Shown: positions 53,485 to 61,284 of the stretch, in pieces | Layout of the letters: each line of letters starts with the position of its first letter | Position numbering within the stretch: the first letter of the stretch is position 1 | Translations under genes and position numbers: made by a program | Notes under the pieces: generated by a model | What the model was told of the DNA's origin: nothing | Database searches by the model: none | What the model saw: only the letters and a program-made list of their open reading frames with translations | Source: Oscillospiraceae bacterium | Lineage (GTDB): Bacteria; Bacillota; Clostridia; Oscillospirales; Oscillospiraceae | Direction: 5' to 3' | DNA length: 61,790 bases | Assembly (NCBI GenBank): GCA_022800525.1 | Contig: JAAWQM010000010.1 | Location: 1 to 61,790, forward strand

Positions 53485-54621
53485 TCAAAATACCTCACTG
53501 TACGCGCCCAGGAAGGTAAAGAAATCCTCCTTTTCCAACTGGCTCAGCACAGCCTGGGTCTCCTCGCTGCGGACCAGAGCGTCCACATCGAAGTAGAACC
53601 GGAATTCAAAATCCTTTCCGGGGATGGGACGGCTCTCCAGCTTGCTGATGTTCAGCCCCCGGGTGGCGAACTTGGCAATCAGGCTGTAGAGGGACCCCGG
53701 ACGGTGGCTGGTGGAGGTCACAAAGGTAATCTTGTTCGCCCCGTGGTAAATCTCCAGGTTCCGGGAGATGCAGATGAACCGGGTGTAGTTGTGGTCGGTG
53801 TTGGACACCCTGCACGGAACCGCCTCCAGTCCGTACAGCTCCGCGCAGCTTGCGGAGGCAATGGCGGCGATATCCGTCCGCTCGCTTTCCGAGACATACT
53901 TGGCGGCGGCGGCGTTGTTGCTGAACACCGTGACCTTTACGCCGCTGTTCTTGAGGAAGTCGCTGCACTGGTTCAGCGCCTGCTCGTGGGCTACCACCTC
54001 CTTCACGTCCGCCAGCTTCACGCCGGGACGGGCCAGGAGCTGGTGCTCGATCTTCAGCTTCAGGCTGCGCACGATCTTGCAGTTGTATTTTTCCATCAGG
54101 TCGTAAACCTCGGTCACGGACCCGGCGGAGGAATTCTCAATCGGCAGGATGCCGTAGCGGCACATCCCCGCCTCCACCGCCCGGAACACACCGTCGAAGC
54201 GTCCGAAATACATGATCTGCGGCAGCGCGAACATCTTGGTACAGGCAATCTGGGAGTAGGCCCCCTCCACGCCCTGGCAGGCCACCACCGCCCGGCTGGG
54301 GAACTGCCCGCAGGACTCCGCCGCCGCCGTGATCTCCCTGCACAAGGCCGACTCCCCGGTGTTCAGCCGGTCCTCCTGGTAGTCCCTGCTCAGCTCCAGA
54401 AGGGTGGAAAAGAGAATCTTTGTGTACTCCTGCAATTCCTCCCCGCAGGTCCCGGTGACCCGGTAGAGAATGTCCCGCTCCCGGCCCGCGTTCAGGACGG
54501 GGGTGTTGTGCTCCTTCTTGTAGTCCGCTACCTGCCGGACGGTTTCCATGCGCCGCTGGAACAGCGCGGCAATCTGATCGTCAATCTGGTCCAGTTGGGC
54601 CCGGTATTCTTGCAATTCCAT
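53485..54621 (-). CDS. pheA: Chorismate mutase / prephenate dehydratase
   Basis: A 378-residue bifunctional P-protein converting chorismate through prephenate to phenylpyruvate. Chorismate mutase AroQ domain at about 1-85 (LDQIDDQIAALFQRRM), dehydratase domain at about 110-285 (GVEGAYSQIA, ILPIENSSAGSV), and ACT regulatory domain at about 295-375 with HRPGSLYSLIAKF and ESRP, the Phe-binding motif for feedback inhibition. Last gene of the operon, four bases after aroC. Confidence 0.94.
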   Translation of the reverse strand: MELQEYRAQLDQIDDQIAALFQRRMETVRQVADYKKEHNTPVLNAGRERDILYRVTGTCGEELQEYTKILFSTLLELSRDYQEDRLNTGESALCREITAAAESCGQFPSRAVVACQGVEGAYSQIACTKMFALPQIMYFGRFDGVFRAVEAGMCRYGILPIENSSAGSVTEVYDLMEKYNCKIVRSLKLKIEHQLLARPGVKLADVKEVVAHEQALNQCSDFLKNSGVKVTVFSNNAAAAKYVSESERTDIAAIASASCAELYGLEAVPCRVSNTDHNYTRFICISRNLEIYHGANKITFVTSTSHRPGSLYSLIAKFATRGLNISKLESRPIPGKDFEFRFYFDVDALVRSEETQAVLSQLEKEDFFTFLGAYSEVF

Positions 54622-54624
54622 GGT

Positions 54625-55701
54625 TCAGTCCTCCAATATCATATCCAGTATAGTCAGCGCCGTCACAGCCTCCACCACCGGTACGGCCCTGGGTACGATG
54701 CAGGGGTCGTGCCGCCCGTGGATGACAAGCTCTGTGTTTTCCCGCGCCTCCAGATCCACCGTGTCCTGGGCCTGGGAGATGGACGCGGTGGGCTTGAAGG
54801 CCACGTTCACCACCAGGGGCATCCCGCTGGTAATGCCGCCCAGTACGCCTCCGGCGTGGTTGGTGCGGGCCCGCACCGCGCCGTTCTCCATCACGAAGGG
54901 GTCGTTATGCTGGCTGCCCCGCATCCCGGCGGCGGCGAAGCCCGTGCCGAAGGACACGCCCCGCACGGCGGGGATGCCGAACAGCGCCGCCGCAAGCCGG
55001 TTCTCCACACCCCCAAACATAGGTTCTCCGATGCCCACCGGGAGTCCCAGCGCGAAGCAGCGGACCACGCCGCCCACGGAGTCCTGCTCCATCCGCGCCG
55101 CCTCAATAACCTGCCGCATTTTCATCCCGGCGTCGTCGCTGAATACCGGGAAGGGCTTGCGCAGCAGGGCCTCCAGCTCCTCCCTGCGTACCGCCGCGAA
55201 GTCCGGGGCGGTGTCGGAAACCTCCCCGATCTGCCCGATGTGGGCGGCCAGGACAATCCCTCTCTGCTCCAGAAGCTGGGTTGCCAGCGCGCCCGCAAAA
55301 CACAACGGGGCCGTCAGCCGTCCGGAGAACTGCCCTCCGCCCCGGATGTCATAGCTCCCGCCGAACTTCACCATGGCGGTGTAGTCGGCGTGGGAGGGTC
55401 GGGGGGTGCGCCTGAGACCGGAATAGTCCTTGCTGTGCTGGTCGCTGTTATGAATGACCATTGCCACCGGCGCGCCGCAGGTTTTGCCGTCCACCAGCCC
55501 GGATAAAATCTCCGGCTCGTCGCTCTCCTTGCGGGGCGTGGACCAGTTGTTCCGGCCAGGGGCCCGGCGGGCCATGAACGCGGACACCCGCTCCATGTCC
55601 GGCGCAAAGCCGGACGGCAGGCCGTCGATCACACAGCCGATAGCGGGCGCGTGGGACTGCCCGAAAACCGTCACCTTCAGTTTATTCCCCAGCGTGTTCA
55701 T
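54625..55701 (-). CDS. aroC: Chorismate synthase
   Basis: A 358-residue FMN-dependent enzyme forming chorismate from EPSP. Motifs: GQSHAPAIGCVIDGLPSG near the start, RAPGRNNWSTPRKESDE, and GGQFSGRLTAPLCFAG. It overlaps the end of aroA by 20 bases. Confidence 0.96.
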   Translation of the reverse strand: MNTLGNKLKVTVFGQSHAPAIGCVIDGLPSGFAPDMERVSAFMARRAPGRNNWSTPRKESDEPEILSGLVDGKTCGAPVAMVIHNSDQHSKDYSGLRRTPRPSHADYTAMVKFGGSYDIRGGGQFSGRLTAPLCFAGALATQLLEQRGIVLAAHIGQIGEVSDTAPDFAAVRREELEALLRKPFPVFSDDAGMKMRQVIEAARMEQDSVGGVVRCFALGLPVGIGEPMFGGVENRLAAALFGIPAVRGVSFGTGFAAAGMRGSQHNDPFVMENGAVRARTNHAGGVLGGITSGMPLVVNVAFKPTASISQAQDTVDLEARENTELVIHGRHDPCIVPRAVPVVEAVTALTILDMILED

Positions 55702-56860
55702 AAAAAACGCCTCCCAGCTTGCGGTAATGCTCCCAGAAATCGGGATAGGATTTCGCCACGCACTCCGCCCCGATGAGCGTTACCGGCTCCTTACAGCGGG
55801 TGGCGGCGATGGCCGCCATCATGGCGATGCGGTGGTCATTGCAGCAATCGACTGTGCCGCCGTCCAGCCCGTCCTTCCCGTGGATGGTCAGGCTGTCGGC
55901 GTGCTCCTCCACATCCGCGCCCAGAGCGGTCAGAGCGGCGGTGACTGAGGAGAGGCGGTCGCTCTCCTTCAGGCGCAGGCGGGCTGCATTGGTGAGATGG
56001 GCCGTCCCCTGCCGCAGCGCGGCCCTGGCCGCTAAAACCGGCAGCAGGTCCGGACAATCGGAAACATCAATACTGATGTCCCCTGTTTTCTTCAGCCATG
56101 CCAGTTGGGATACGATCACCTGGTCCCCTTGGGCGGACGCCTGGCTGGAGACCTCCGCCGTAACATCGCTCCCCAGGCTTCTGGCCGTGAGCCAGAACGC
56201 CGCCTGGGACCAGTCCGGTTCCACTGCGGCTTCCGCCGGCAGGTAGGTCTGGCCGCCCAAAACGGCAAACGCCTGTCTTTCCTTTCGCCAGTCCACCTTC
56301 ACACCGAACTGCTGCAGGGCTTCAATGGTCATGTCTACATATCCGCTGCTCTCCAGGCGCGTAGTCAGCACGATCTCTGAATCCCCGTCCAGCAGCGGCA
56401 GGGCGTAGAGCAGGCCGGTGATGAACTGGCTGGACACATTCCCCGGCAGGCAGTAGACGCCGGGACGGAGCTCCCCCCGGACCGTCAGCACGCCGTCCTT
56501 CTGCCCGTACCGGACGCCCTTTTCCTCAAAGATGTCGAAGTAGGGCTGCTGGGGCCGCTCCATGAGCCGTCCCCGTCCGGTAAACAAGCCGCCGCCTCGC
56601 AGGACCAGGGCGATGGGAATGAGGAAACGCAGGGTGGAACCGGACTCCCCGCAGTCCAAAACTGTCTGACAGCCGCTGCTTGCTATCAGCGCCGCCATGC
56701 ACCGCCGGGTGGCTTGGATGTCCTGAGAGTCCGGCAGATTATGGATTTCACTGCCCGCCCCCGCCAGGGCGGCGCAGAGGAGCAGGCGGTGGGCCTGGGA
56801 CTTGCTGGGCGGCGGGGTGACGGTCCCGGAAAGCCTTCCGGGGATGATGGTCAGATTCAC
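55682..56860 (-). CDS. aroA: 3-phosphoshikimate 1-carboxyvinyltransferase (EPSP synthase)
   Basis: A 392-residue EPSP synthase condensing shikimate-3-phosphate with PEP. Typical segments are PPPSKSQAHRLLLCAALA, DCGESGSTLRFLIPIA and LKESDRLSSV, with DGLDGGTVDCCNDHRIAMMAAIAA near the C-terminus. The NCGTS-type loop reads DCGES GST, so glyphosate class cannot be judged by eye. Starts within the last bases of aroB. Confidence 0.95.
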   Translation of the reverse strand: MNLTIIPGRLSGTVTPPPSKSQAHRLLLCAALAGAGSEIHNLPDSQDIQATRRCMAALIASSGCQTVLDCGESGSTLRFLIPIALVLRGGGLFTGRGRLMERPQQPYFDIFEEKGVRYGQKDGVLTVRGELRPGVYCLPGNVSSQFITGLLYALPLLDGDSEIVLTTRLESSGYVDMTIEALQQFGVKVDWRKERQAFAVLGGQTYLPAEAAVEPDWSQAAFWLTARSLGSDVTAEVSSQASAQGDQVIVSQLAWLKKTGDISIDVSDCPDLLPVLAARAALRQGTAHLTNAARLRLKESDRLSSVTAALTALGADVEEHADSLTIHGKDGLDGGTVDCCNDHRIAMMAAIAATRCKEPVTLIGAECVAKSYPDFWEHYRKLGGVFYEHAGE

Positions 56861-57903
56861 AGCGCAGCCTCCGTAAAGGCCCGCAGGCCCTCCATGTCCA
56901 GCCGTACCGTCCGCGCCCTGCCGATCTCCTCCAGCACCACCACGTCGATATCGCCGCCGTCCCGCTTCTTGTCGCCGGTGGCGGCGGCGTACAGCTCAGC
57001 GGCGGTGTAGGGGCACTCCACCGGCAGGCCGTACTTCCGGTTGGCGGCGACAACCGCGTCCAGCGTCCCGGCGGGACTGAAGTCCATCTTTTCCCCCGCG
57101 CGGGCCGCCAGAACCATGCCGATGGCTACCGCGTGGCCGTGGGGGGCGGCGTAGCCGCTGCACTTTTCAATGGCGTGGCCCAGGGTGTGGCCGAAGTTCA
57201 GCAGCTTGCGCTTGCCGCGCTCGAATTCGTCCTCGTTGACCACGGCCGCCTTGATCTTCACGTCCTTGAGGACCATCCTGTCCACATCGGGCGTGCCGCG
57301 CGTCAGCTCGTCAAAGAAATCCGCGTCGGCGATGAGGCCGTGCTTGAGGGTCTCCGCCATGCCGTCGGCGAAGGTGTCCGCGGGCAGGCTCCGGAACACG
57401 TCCGTGTCGCAGATGACCAGCTTCGGCTGATGGAAGGCTCCCGCGAGGTTTTTCCCGGCGCTCAGGTTGACGGCGGTCTTGCCGCCCACGGAGGAGTCCG
57501 CCGCGGCCAGGAACGTGGTGGGGATCTGGATGAAGTCGATCCCCCGCTGGTAGGTGGCGGCGGCAAAGCCGCCCATGTCACCCACCACGCCGCCTCCCAG
57601 GGTGACGGCGAAGTCGGAGCGGGTCAGCTTGTTCTCCGCGAAAAATTCCAGGATTCCGGCATAAGTGGCGATGTTCTTGCTCCGCTCCCCCGCCGGGAAG
57701 GCGTGGAGGCACACCTGGAACCCCGCGTCCTGAAGGGAGCGGCAGACCCGGGCGGCGCAGAGCGTCTCCACCGTTGTGTCCGTGACGACGGCGCAGGCGC
57801 GGGACTTGGTGACGCCCGCGATCAGTTCCCCCGTTTTCTCCAGCAGCCCCCCGCCGATGTGGACGGGATAGGCGGTGGAGGCGTTTACCATGACGGTTTC
57901 CAT
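56857..57903 (-). CDS. aroB: 3-dehydroquinate synthase
   Basis: A 348-residue NAD- and metal-dependent AroB making dehydroquinate from DAHP. The NAD-binding GGGVVGDMGGFAAATYQRG, PTTFLAAADSSVGGKTAVN, and the metal site FGHTLGHAIE with its His pair are all present. Overlaps aroA by four bases and begins five bases after the methyltransferase gene. Confidence 0.96.
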   Translation of the reverse strand: METVMVNASTAYPVHIGGGLLEKTGELIAGVTKSRACAVVTDTTVETLCAARVCRSLQDAGFQVCLHAFPAGERSKNIATYAGILEFFAENKLTRSDFAVTLGGGVVGDMGGFAAATYQRGIDFIQIPTTFLAAADSSVGGKTAVNLSAGKNLAGAFHQPKLVICDTDVFRSLPADTFADGMAETLKHGLIADADFFDELTRGTPDVDRMVLKDVKIKAAVVNEDEFERGKRKLLNFGHTLGHAIEKCSGYAAPHGHAVAIGMVLAARAGEKMDFSPAGTLDAVVAANRKYGLPVECPYTAAELYAAATGDKKRDGGDIDVVVLEEIGRARTVRLDMEGLRAFTEAAL

Positions 57904-57907
57904 GCGA

Positions 57908-58693
57908 TTACTCCTTGACCAGAATATCCAGGCTGTGGTTGGTCACGCCCAGCAGGTCCGGACGCTCACAGATGGCGAGATGATACTTGATATACGCCTG
58001 ATACACCTCGTCAGAGAAGTTATCCACCCGGTCCTGAATGTAATGGGTAAACAGGTCGGAGGAGACGATTTTGACCCGCTTCAGGCCGGTCTCCCGGTTC
58101 AGCTCATCAATGTCCTCTAGCCGCACCTGCTCAAAAATCTCCGCCGGCTCAGAGATGCAGTGGTAGTCCGCCGTCAGCAAGCCCTTGGTCAGGCAGTCCA
58201 TCATATTGCTGCCGTCGCCCTTGAAGGCGTACTGGATGATGGTGGCCTCGTTCATGCAGTAGGCGGCGAAGATGTGGCCGTCCGGCTTCAGCACCCGCTT
58301 GGCCTCCCGCAGGACGGTCAGCTTGTCCTCCTTGCTGTAGAGGTGGTACAGCGGCCCGAAGAGGATCACCGCGTCGAAGCTCCCGTCCGCGAAGCGGCTC
58401 AGGTCCAGGGCGTTGCCCTGCTCCAGGGGGATGTCCGCCCCGCTCTCCCGCAGGTTCGCCCGGAACACCTCGATGTTGTGCTCCACCAGCTCCAGGGCGT
58501 GGACGTCGTAGCCGTCCATGGCCAGGGCCATGGAATAGACCCCGGTGCCCGCGCCCACGTCCAGGATTTTCCCTCCCTGGGCCACATAGGCGCGGATATA
58601 CTTCATGTTGGTGGTGAATTCCACGCTGCCGTGGCGGGATTTGGTCCTCGCGTCCTCGTTGTAGCTGTTGTAGTAGTCTGTGATATAGCTCAT
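57908..58693 (-). CDS. Class I SAM-dependent methyltransferase
   Basis: A 261-residue methyltransferase of the Methyltransf_25/11 type. Motif I is KILDVGAGTGVYSMALAMDGYDV, with VILFGPLYHLYSKEDKL and AKRVLKPDGHIFAAY later. The substrate is unknown. It lies between tyrA and aroB in a tight aromatic operon, which suggests a linked but non-essential role. GGGAG precedes the ATG at 58693; an earlier in-frame ATG eight codons up is less well placed. Confidence 0.85.
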   Translation of the reverse strand: MSYITDYYNSYNEDARTKSRHGSVEFTTNMKYIRAYVAQGGKILDVGAGTGVYSMALAMDGYDVHALELVEHNIEVFRANLRESGADIPLEQGNALDLSRFADGSFDAVILFGPLYHLYSKEDKLTVLREAKRVLKPDGHIFAAYCMNEATIIQYAFKGDGSNMMDCLTKGLLTADYHCISEPAEIFEQVRLEDIDELNRETGLKRVKIVSSDLFTHYIQDRVDNFSDEVYQAYIKYHLAICERPDLLGVTNHSLDILVKE

Positions 58694-58710
58694 ATCATGC
58701 CGCTCCCTTC

Positions 58711-59556
58711 TCAACAATCTTTGTCAATCGTTTCTTTGATCTCTCTTGCGTGCCTGAGCATGTCCCGCAGGCGTTCCCGATCGCCCCGGCGGATGGTGTA
58801 GGCGAAGGCCGCCAGCTCCTCCGCCAGCGTGTCGATCTCCCGGACCAGCGCCTCCCGGTTCTCCAGGAACAGCTCCGTCCACATCTCCTCGTTCAGCTTC
58901 GCCACCCGGGTCATATCCTTGAAGCTCCCGGCGGAGAAGCCCTTGAAATTGGGGGCGGAGGGGCTGCCCACATAGGCGCAGCTCACCACGTGGGCCAGCT
59001 GGGAGGTGTACGCGATGATATGATCGTGCTCCTCCGGCGTGGAGGGCTGAAGATGCCCGAATCCCAGCTTCCGGGCAAATTCCCAGATGTCGTCCACACA
59101 GCGTTGGGGCGTGCCCGGATAGGGCGTCAGGATCAGGGACGCGTTCTGGAACAGCTCGGGGAACGCGTTGGCGTACCCCGACCGCTCGATGCCCGCCATG
59201 GGATGCCCCCCCACGAACCAGAACCCCGCGTCCTTCACCACGTCCTCCAGCGGCCCGCAGACCACGCCCTTCACGCCGCCGCAGTCCATGACGATTCCGT
59301 CCCTGCGGAACTGGTCCCGGTGCTTCGTGACGTACTCCACCGTCGCCTCCGGGTACAGGGCAATGATGACCAGCTCGCATTCCGCCAGCTTTTCCTCCGT
59401 CAGCACCCCGTCCAACACGCCCTCGTCCAGTGCGCGGCTGAGCACCGGGCTGCTGCGGTTATAGCCCAGGAGCGTACAGTCCGTATATTTGCGGATGGCC
59501 TTGGCCATGCTGCCGCCGATGAGGCCCAGGCCCACCACGCCTACTGTCTTTATCAT
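58711..59556 (-). CDS. tyrA: Prephenate dehydrogenase
   Basis: A 281-residue TyrA converting prephenate to 4-hydroxyphenylpyruvate for tyrosine. The N-terminal NAD-binding motif is GLGLIGGSMAKA; GGHPMAGIERSGY, with its His, and HDHIIAYTSQLAHVVS are the catalytic motifs. No ACT domain is present. The start follows a perfect AGGAGG by eight bases; the much longer upstream frame is not supported. Confidence 0.94.
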   Translation of the reverse strand: MIKTVGVVGLGLIGGSMAKAIRKYTDCTLLGYNRSSPVLSRALDEGVLDGVLTEEKLAECELVIIALYPEATVEYVTKHRDQFRRDGIVMDCGGVKGVVCGPLEDVVKDAGFWFVGGHPMAGIERSGYANAFPELFQNASLILTPYPGTPQRCVDDIWEFARKLGFGHLQPSTPEEHDHIIAYTSQLAHVVSCAYVGSPSAPNFKGFSAGSFKDMTRVAKLNEEMWTELFLENREALVREIDTLAEELAAFAYTIRRGDRERLRDMLRHAREIKETIDKDC

Positions 59557-59596
59557 GTTGTCTACCTCCTTCTCTGCGGCATAAGCGCGAGGACCG

Positions 59597-60673
59597 TCAT
59601 TGTTCACCCTGCGGGCGGCCAACGACCGGTCCGGCGGCGGCGCTGTGCGCCGCCGCCCAGGTGAAGGAGCGGTCCGCGCTGGGCCGGATGGCGTTGACGC
59701 TGCGCATGAGCGCGGCGAACTTCTCCGGACGCAGGCTCTGGGGGCCGTCACAGAGGGCGTGCTCCGGGTCGTTGTGGACCTCGATGATCAGCCCGTCCGC
59801 GCCGCAGGCCGTCGCGCCCAGGGCCATGGGGGCCACCAGCTCCCAGCGGCCCGTGGCGTGGCTGGGGTCCACCACCACCGGCAGGTGGCTGAGCTGGTGC
59901 AGCACGGGGATGACGCTCAGGTCCATGGTGTTGCGGGTGGCGGTCTCGAAGGTGCGGATACCCCGCTCGCAGAGGATCACCTGGTCGTTGCCTCCGGCCA
60001 TGACGTACTCCGCGCTCATGAGCAGCTCCTGGAGGGTGTTGGCCATGCCCCGCTTGATGAGCACCGGCTTGCGCAGCTTGCCCAGCTCCTTGAGCAGTTC
60101 AAAATTCTGCATGTTCCGCGCCCCCACCTGGATGACGTCGATGTCCTCGAAGAGGGGCAGGTGCTTGGCGTCCATGATTTCGGTGACGATGGGCAGGCCG
60201 GTGGCCGCCTTGGCCTTCAGCAGAAGGCGGATGCCCTCCTCATGGAGGCCCTGGAAGGCGTAGGGGGAAGTGCGGGGCTTGAACGCGCCGCCCCGCAGGA
60301 CCTGCGCCCCGGCGGCCTTGACGGACTCGGCCACGGAGATGATCTGTTCCTCCGTCTCCACGGAGCAGGGGCCGGCCATGACCATGAAATGGCCGCCGCC
60401 GATCTTCGCACCGTTGGACAGGGTGATGACAGTGTCCGTCTCATGGAATTTGCGGTTGGCGTTCTTGTAGGGCTCCTGGATGCGCTTGACGGTCTCCACG
60501 ATGTCCAGCGCCATGATGCTCTCAATGTCCACCCGGGAGGTATCGCCCACCAGTCCAATAATAGTGTGGTTCTCCCCCCTGGACTTGTGGAGCTCCAGGC
60601 CCATGTTCCGCAGCCAGCTTTCAAACAGCTCAATCTGCTGCTGCTCCGCGTACTTTTTCAGAATGACGATCAT
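59597..60673 (-). CDS. aroF: 3-deoxy-7-phosphoheptulonate synthase (DAHP synthase)
   Basis: A 358-residue type I-beta DAHP synthase, first enzyme of the shikimate pathway. Residues 1-75 are a ferredoxin-like regulatory domain; the catalytic barrel has MVMAGPCSVETEEQI, RGGAFKPRTSPYAFQG, KRGMANTLQE and DPSHATGRWELV. The last 20 residues (AAHSAAAGPVVGRPQ) extend beyond the usual end. First gene of the operon, behind the attenuator leader. Confidence 0.95.
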   Translation of the reverse strand: MIVILKKYAEQQQIELFESWLRNMGLELHKSRGENHTIIGLVGDTSRVDIESIMALDIVETVKRIQEPYKNANRKFHETDTVITLSNGAKIGGGHFMVMAGPCSVETEEQIISVAESVKAAGAQVLRGGAFKPRTSPYAFQGLHEEGIRLLLKAKAATGLPIVTEIMDAKHLPLFEDIDVIQVGARNMQNFELLKELGKLRKPVLIKRGMANTLQELLMSAEYVMAGGNDQVILCERGIRTFETATRNTMDLSVIPVLHQLSHLPVVVDPSHATGRWELVAPMALGATACGADGLIIEVHNDPEHALCDGPQSLRPEKFAALMRSVNAIRPSADRSFTWAAAHSAAAGPVVGRPQGEQ

Positions 60674-60719
60674 GATAAAACACTCCTATGCATCAGTAAA
60701 TTTTTCGGACATGAAAAGC

Positions 60720-60753
60720 GGGTCCCACAGTGTCATTTCACTGTGAGACCCGG
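60720..60753 (-). terminator. Attenuator terminator before aroF
   Basis: CGGGTCCCACAGTG (60720-60733) and CACTGTGAGACCCG (60740-60753) form a 14-bp stem with one G-T type pair, followed on the minus strand by GCTTTTC. It lies between the leader peptide stop and aroF. Confidence 0.75.
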
Positions 60754-60798
60754 AATGAATGAGGTTAACCCTACCTTTTCACCGCAGCAAAACGACCC

Positions 60799-60861
60799 TT
60801 ATCTACTTGTGCAGATAAAGGTAAAGTAAAAGTATACAGCGTTGACGGCAGGAGTATTCAT
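60799..60861 (-). CDS. Aromatic operon leader peptide
   Basis: A 20-codon frame, ATG (60861) to TAA (60799), encoding MNTPAVNAVYFYFTFICTSR. Five of six consecutive residues are Tyr or Phe. AGAGG lies about ten bases upstream. It sits between the promoter (60895-60923) and the terminator (60720-60753), the layout of ribosome-mediated transcription attenuation: stalling at Tyr/Phe codons when charged tRNA is short would prevent the terminator from forming. Too short for usual gene finders; identified from position and codon content. Confidence 0.8.
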   Translation of the reverse strand: MNTPAVNAVYFYFTFICTSR

Positions 60862-60894
60862 ACGAAAAAAGCCTCTCATTCAAAAGCTGTCGGT

Positions 60895-60923
60895 ATTGTA
60901 GCACGTTTTTTCCCATATGGCAA
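60895..60923 (-). promoter_or_regulatory. Promoter of the aromatic amino acid operon
   Basis: Minus strand TTGCCA (60918-60923), 17 bases, TACAAT (60895-60900), about 34 bases upstream of the leader peptide ATG. Bases 60924-61121 hold no gene I can support. Confidence 0.8.
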
Positions 60924-61121
60924 GAGGGAAATTCAACTTTATACAAAAAATTTTTCCGGCGGCGGTCACAGACTGCCTGGGCGGCAGGGCTCTTTTTTGC
61001 AGAGCCTTGGGGGGAAGAAAACATCCCATACATGGGCGCCCGGCGTGCGTCCTTGCATGGCTTGAGCCGTTATCGATACAGCGCCTCAGCCCAAGGACCG
61101 CGGTGCGTGCCGATAGCGCGA

Positions 61122-61136
61122 GCGGATGATATCCGC
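61122..61136. repeat. Short palindrome GCGGAT/ATCCGC
   Basis: GCGGAT, GAT, ATCCGC in the gap between the aro operon and the plus-strand ABC gene. Same core as at 53365-53389. Confidence 0.6.
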
Positions 61137-61148
61137 CTCTCAGTACAC

Positions 61149-61177
61149 TTGAAAAGCGGAGAAATCTGTGGTAGGAT
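61149..61177 (+). promoter_or_regulatory. Promoter of the ABC ATPase gene
   Basis: TTGAAA (61149-61154), 17 bases, TAGGAT (61172-61177), about 108 bases upstream of the ATG at 61285. The leader between them contains no recognisable gene. Confidence 0.6.
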
Positions 61178-61284
61178 GACAATCAGATACTTATGCGGAC
61201 GGCAAGCGCCGGGGCGTGTCCGGCATTGGAAGGCTGACGCACGGCCCGGCCATACTGGCCGCCGCAGACATATGGAGTGGACCT

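Noticed and set aside
51437-55506. Long plus-strand frames opposite ygiQ and pheA-aroC.
   Set aside because: Same antisense artefact; both real genes are complete and carry all family motifs.
60803-61033. A 76-codon minus-strand frame covering the aro leader.
   Set aside because: It overlaps promoter and leader peptide in another frame, has no ribosome-binding site, and looks like a random frame; the shorter Tyr/Phe-rich leader fits the regulatory layout.
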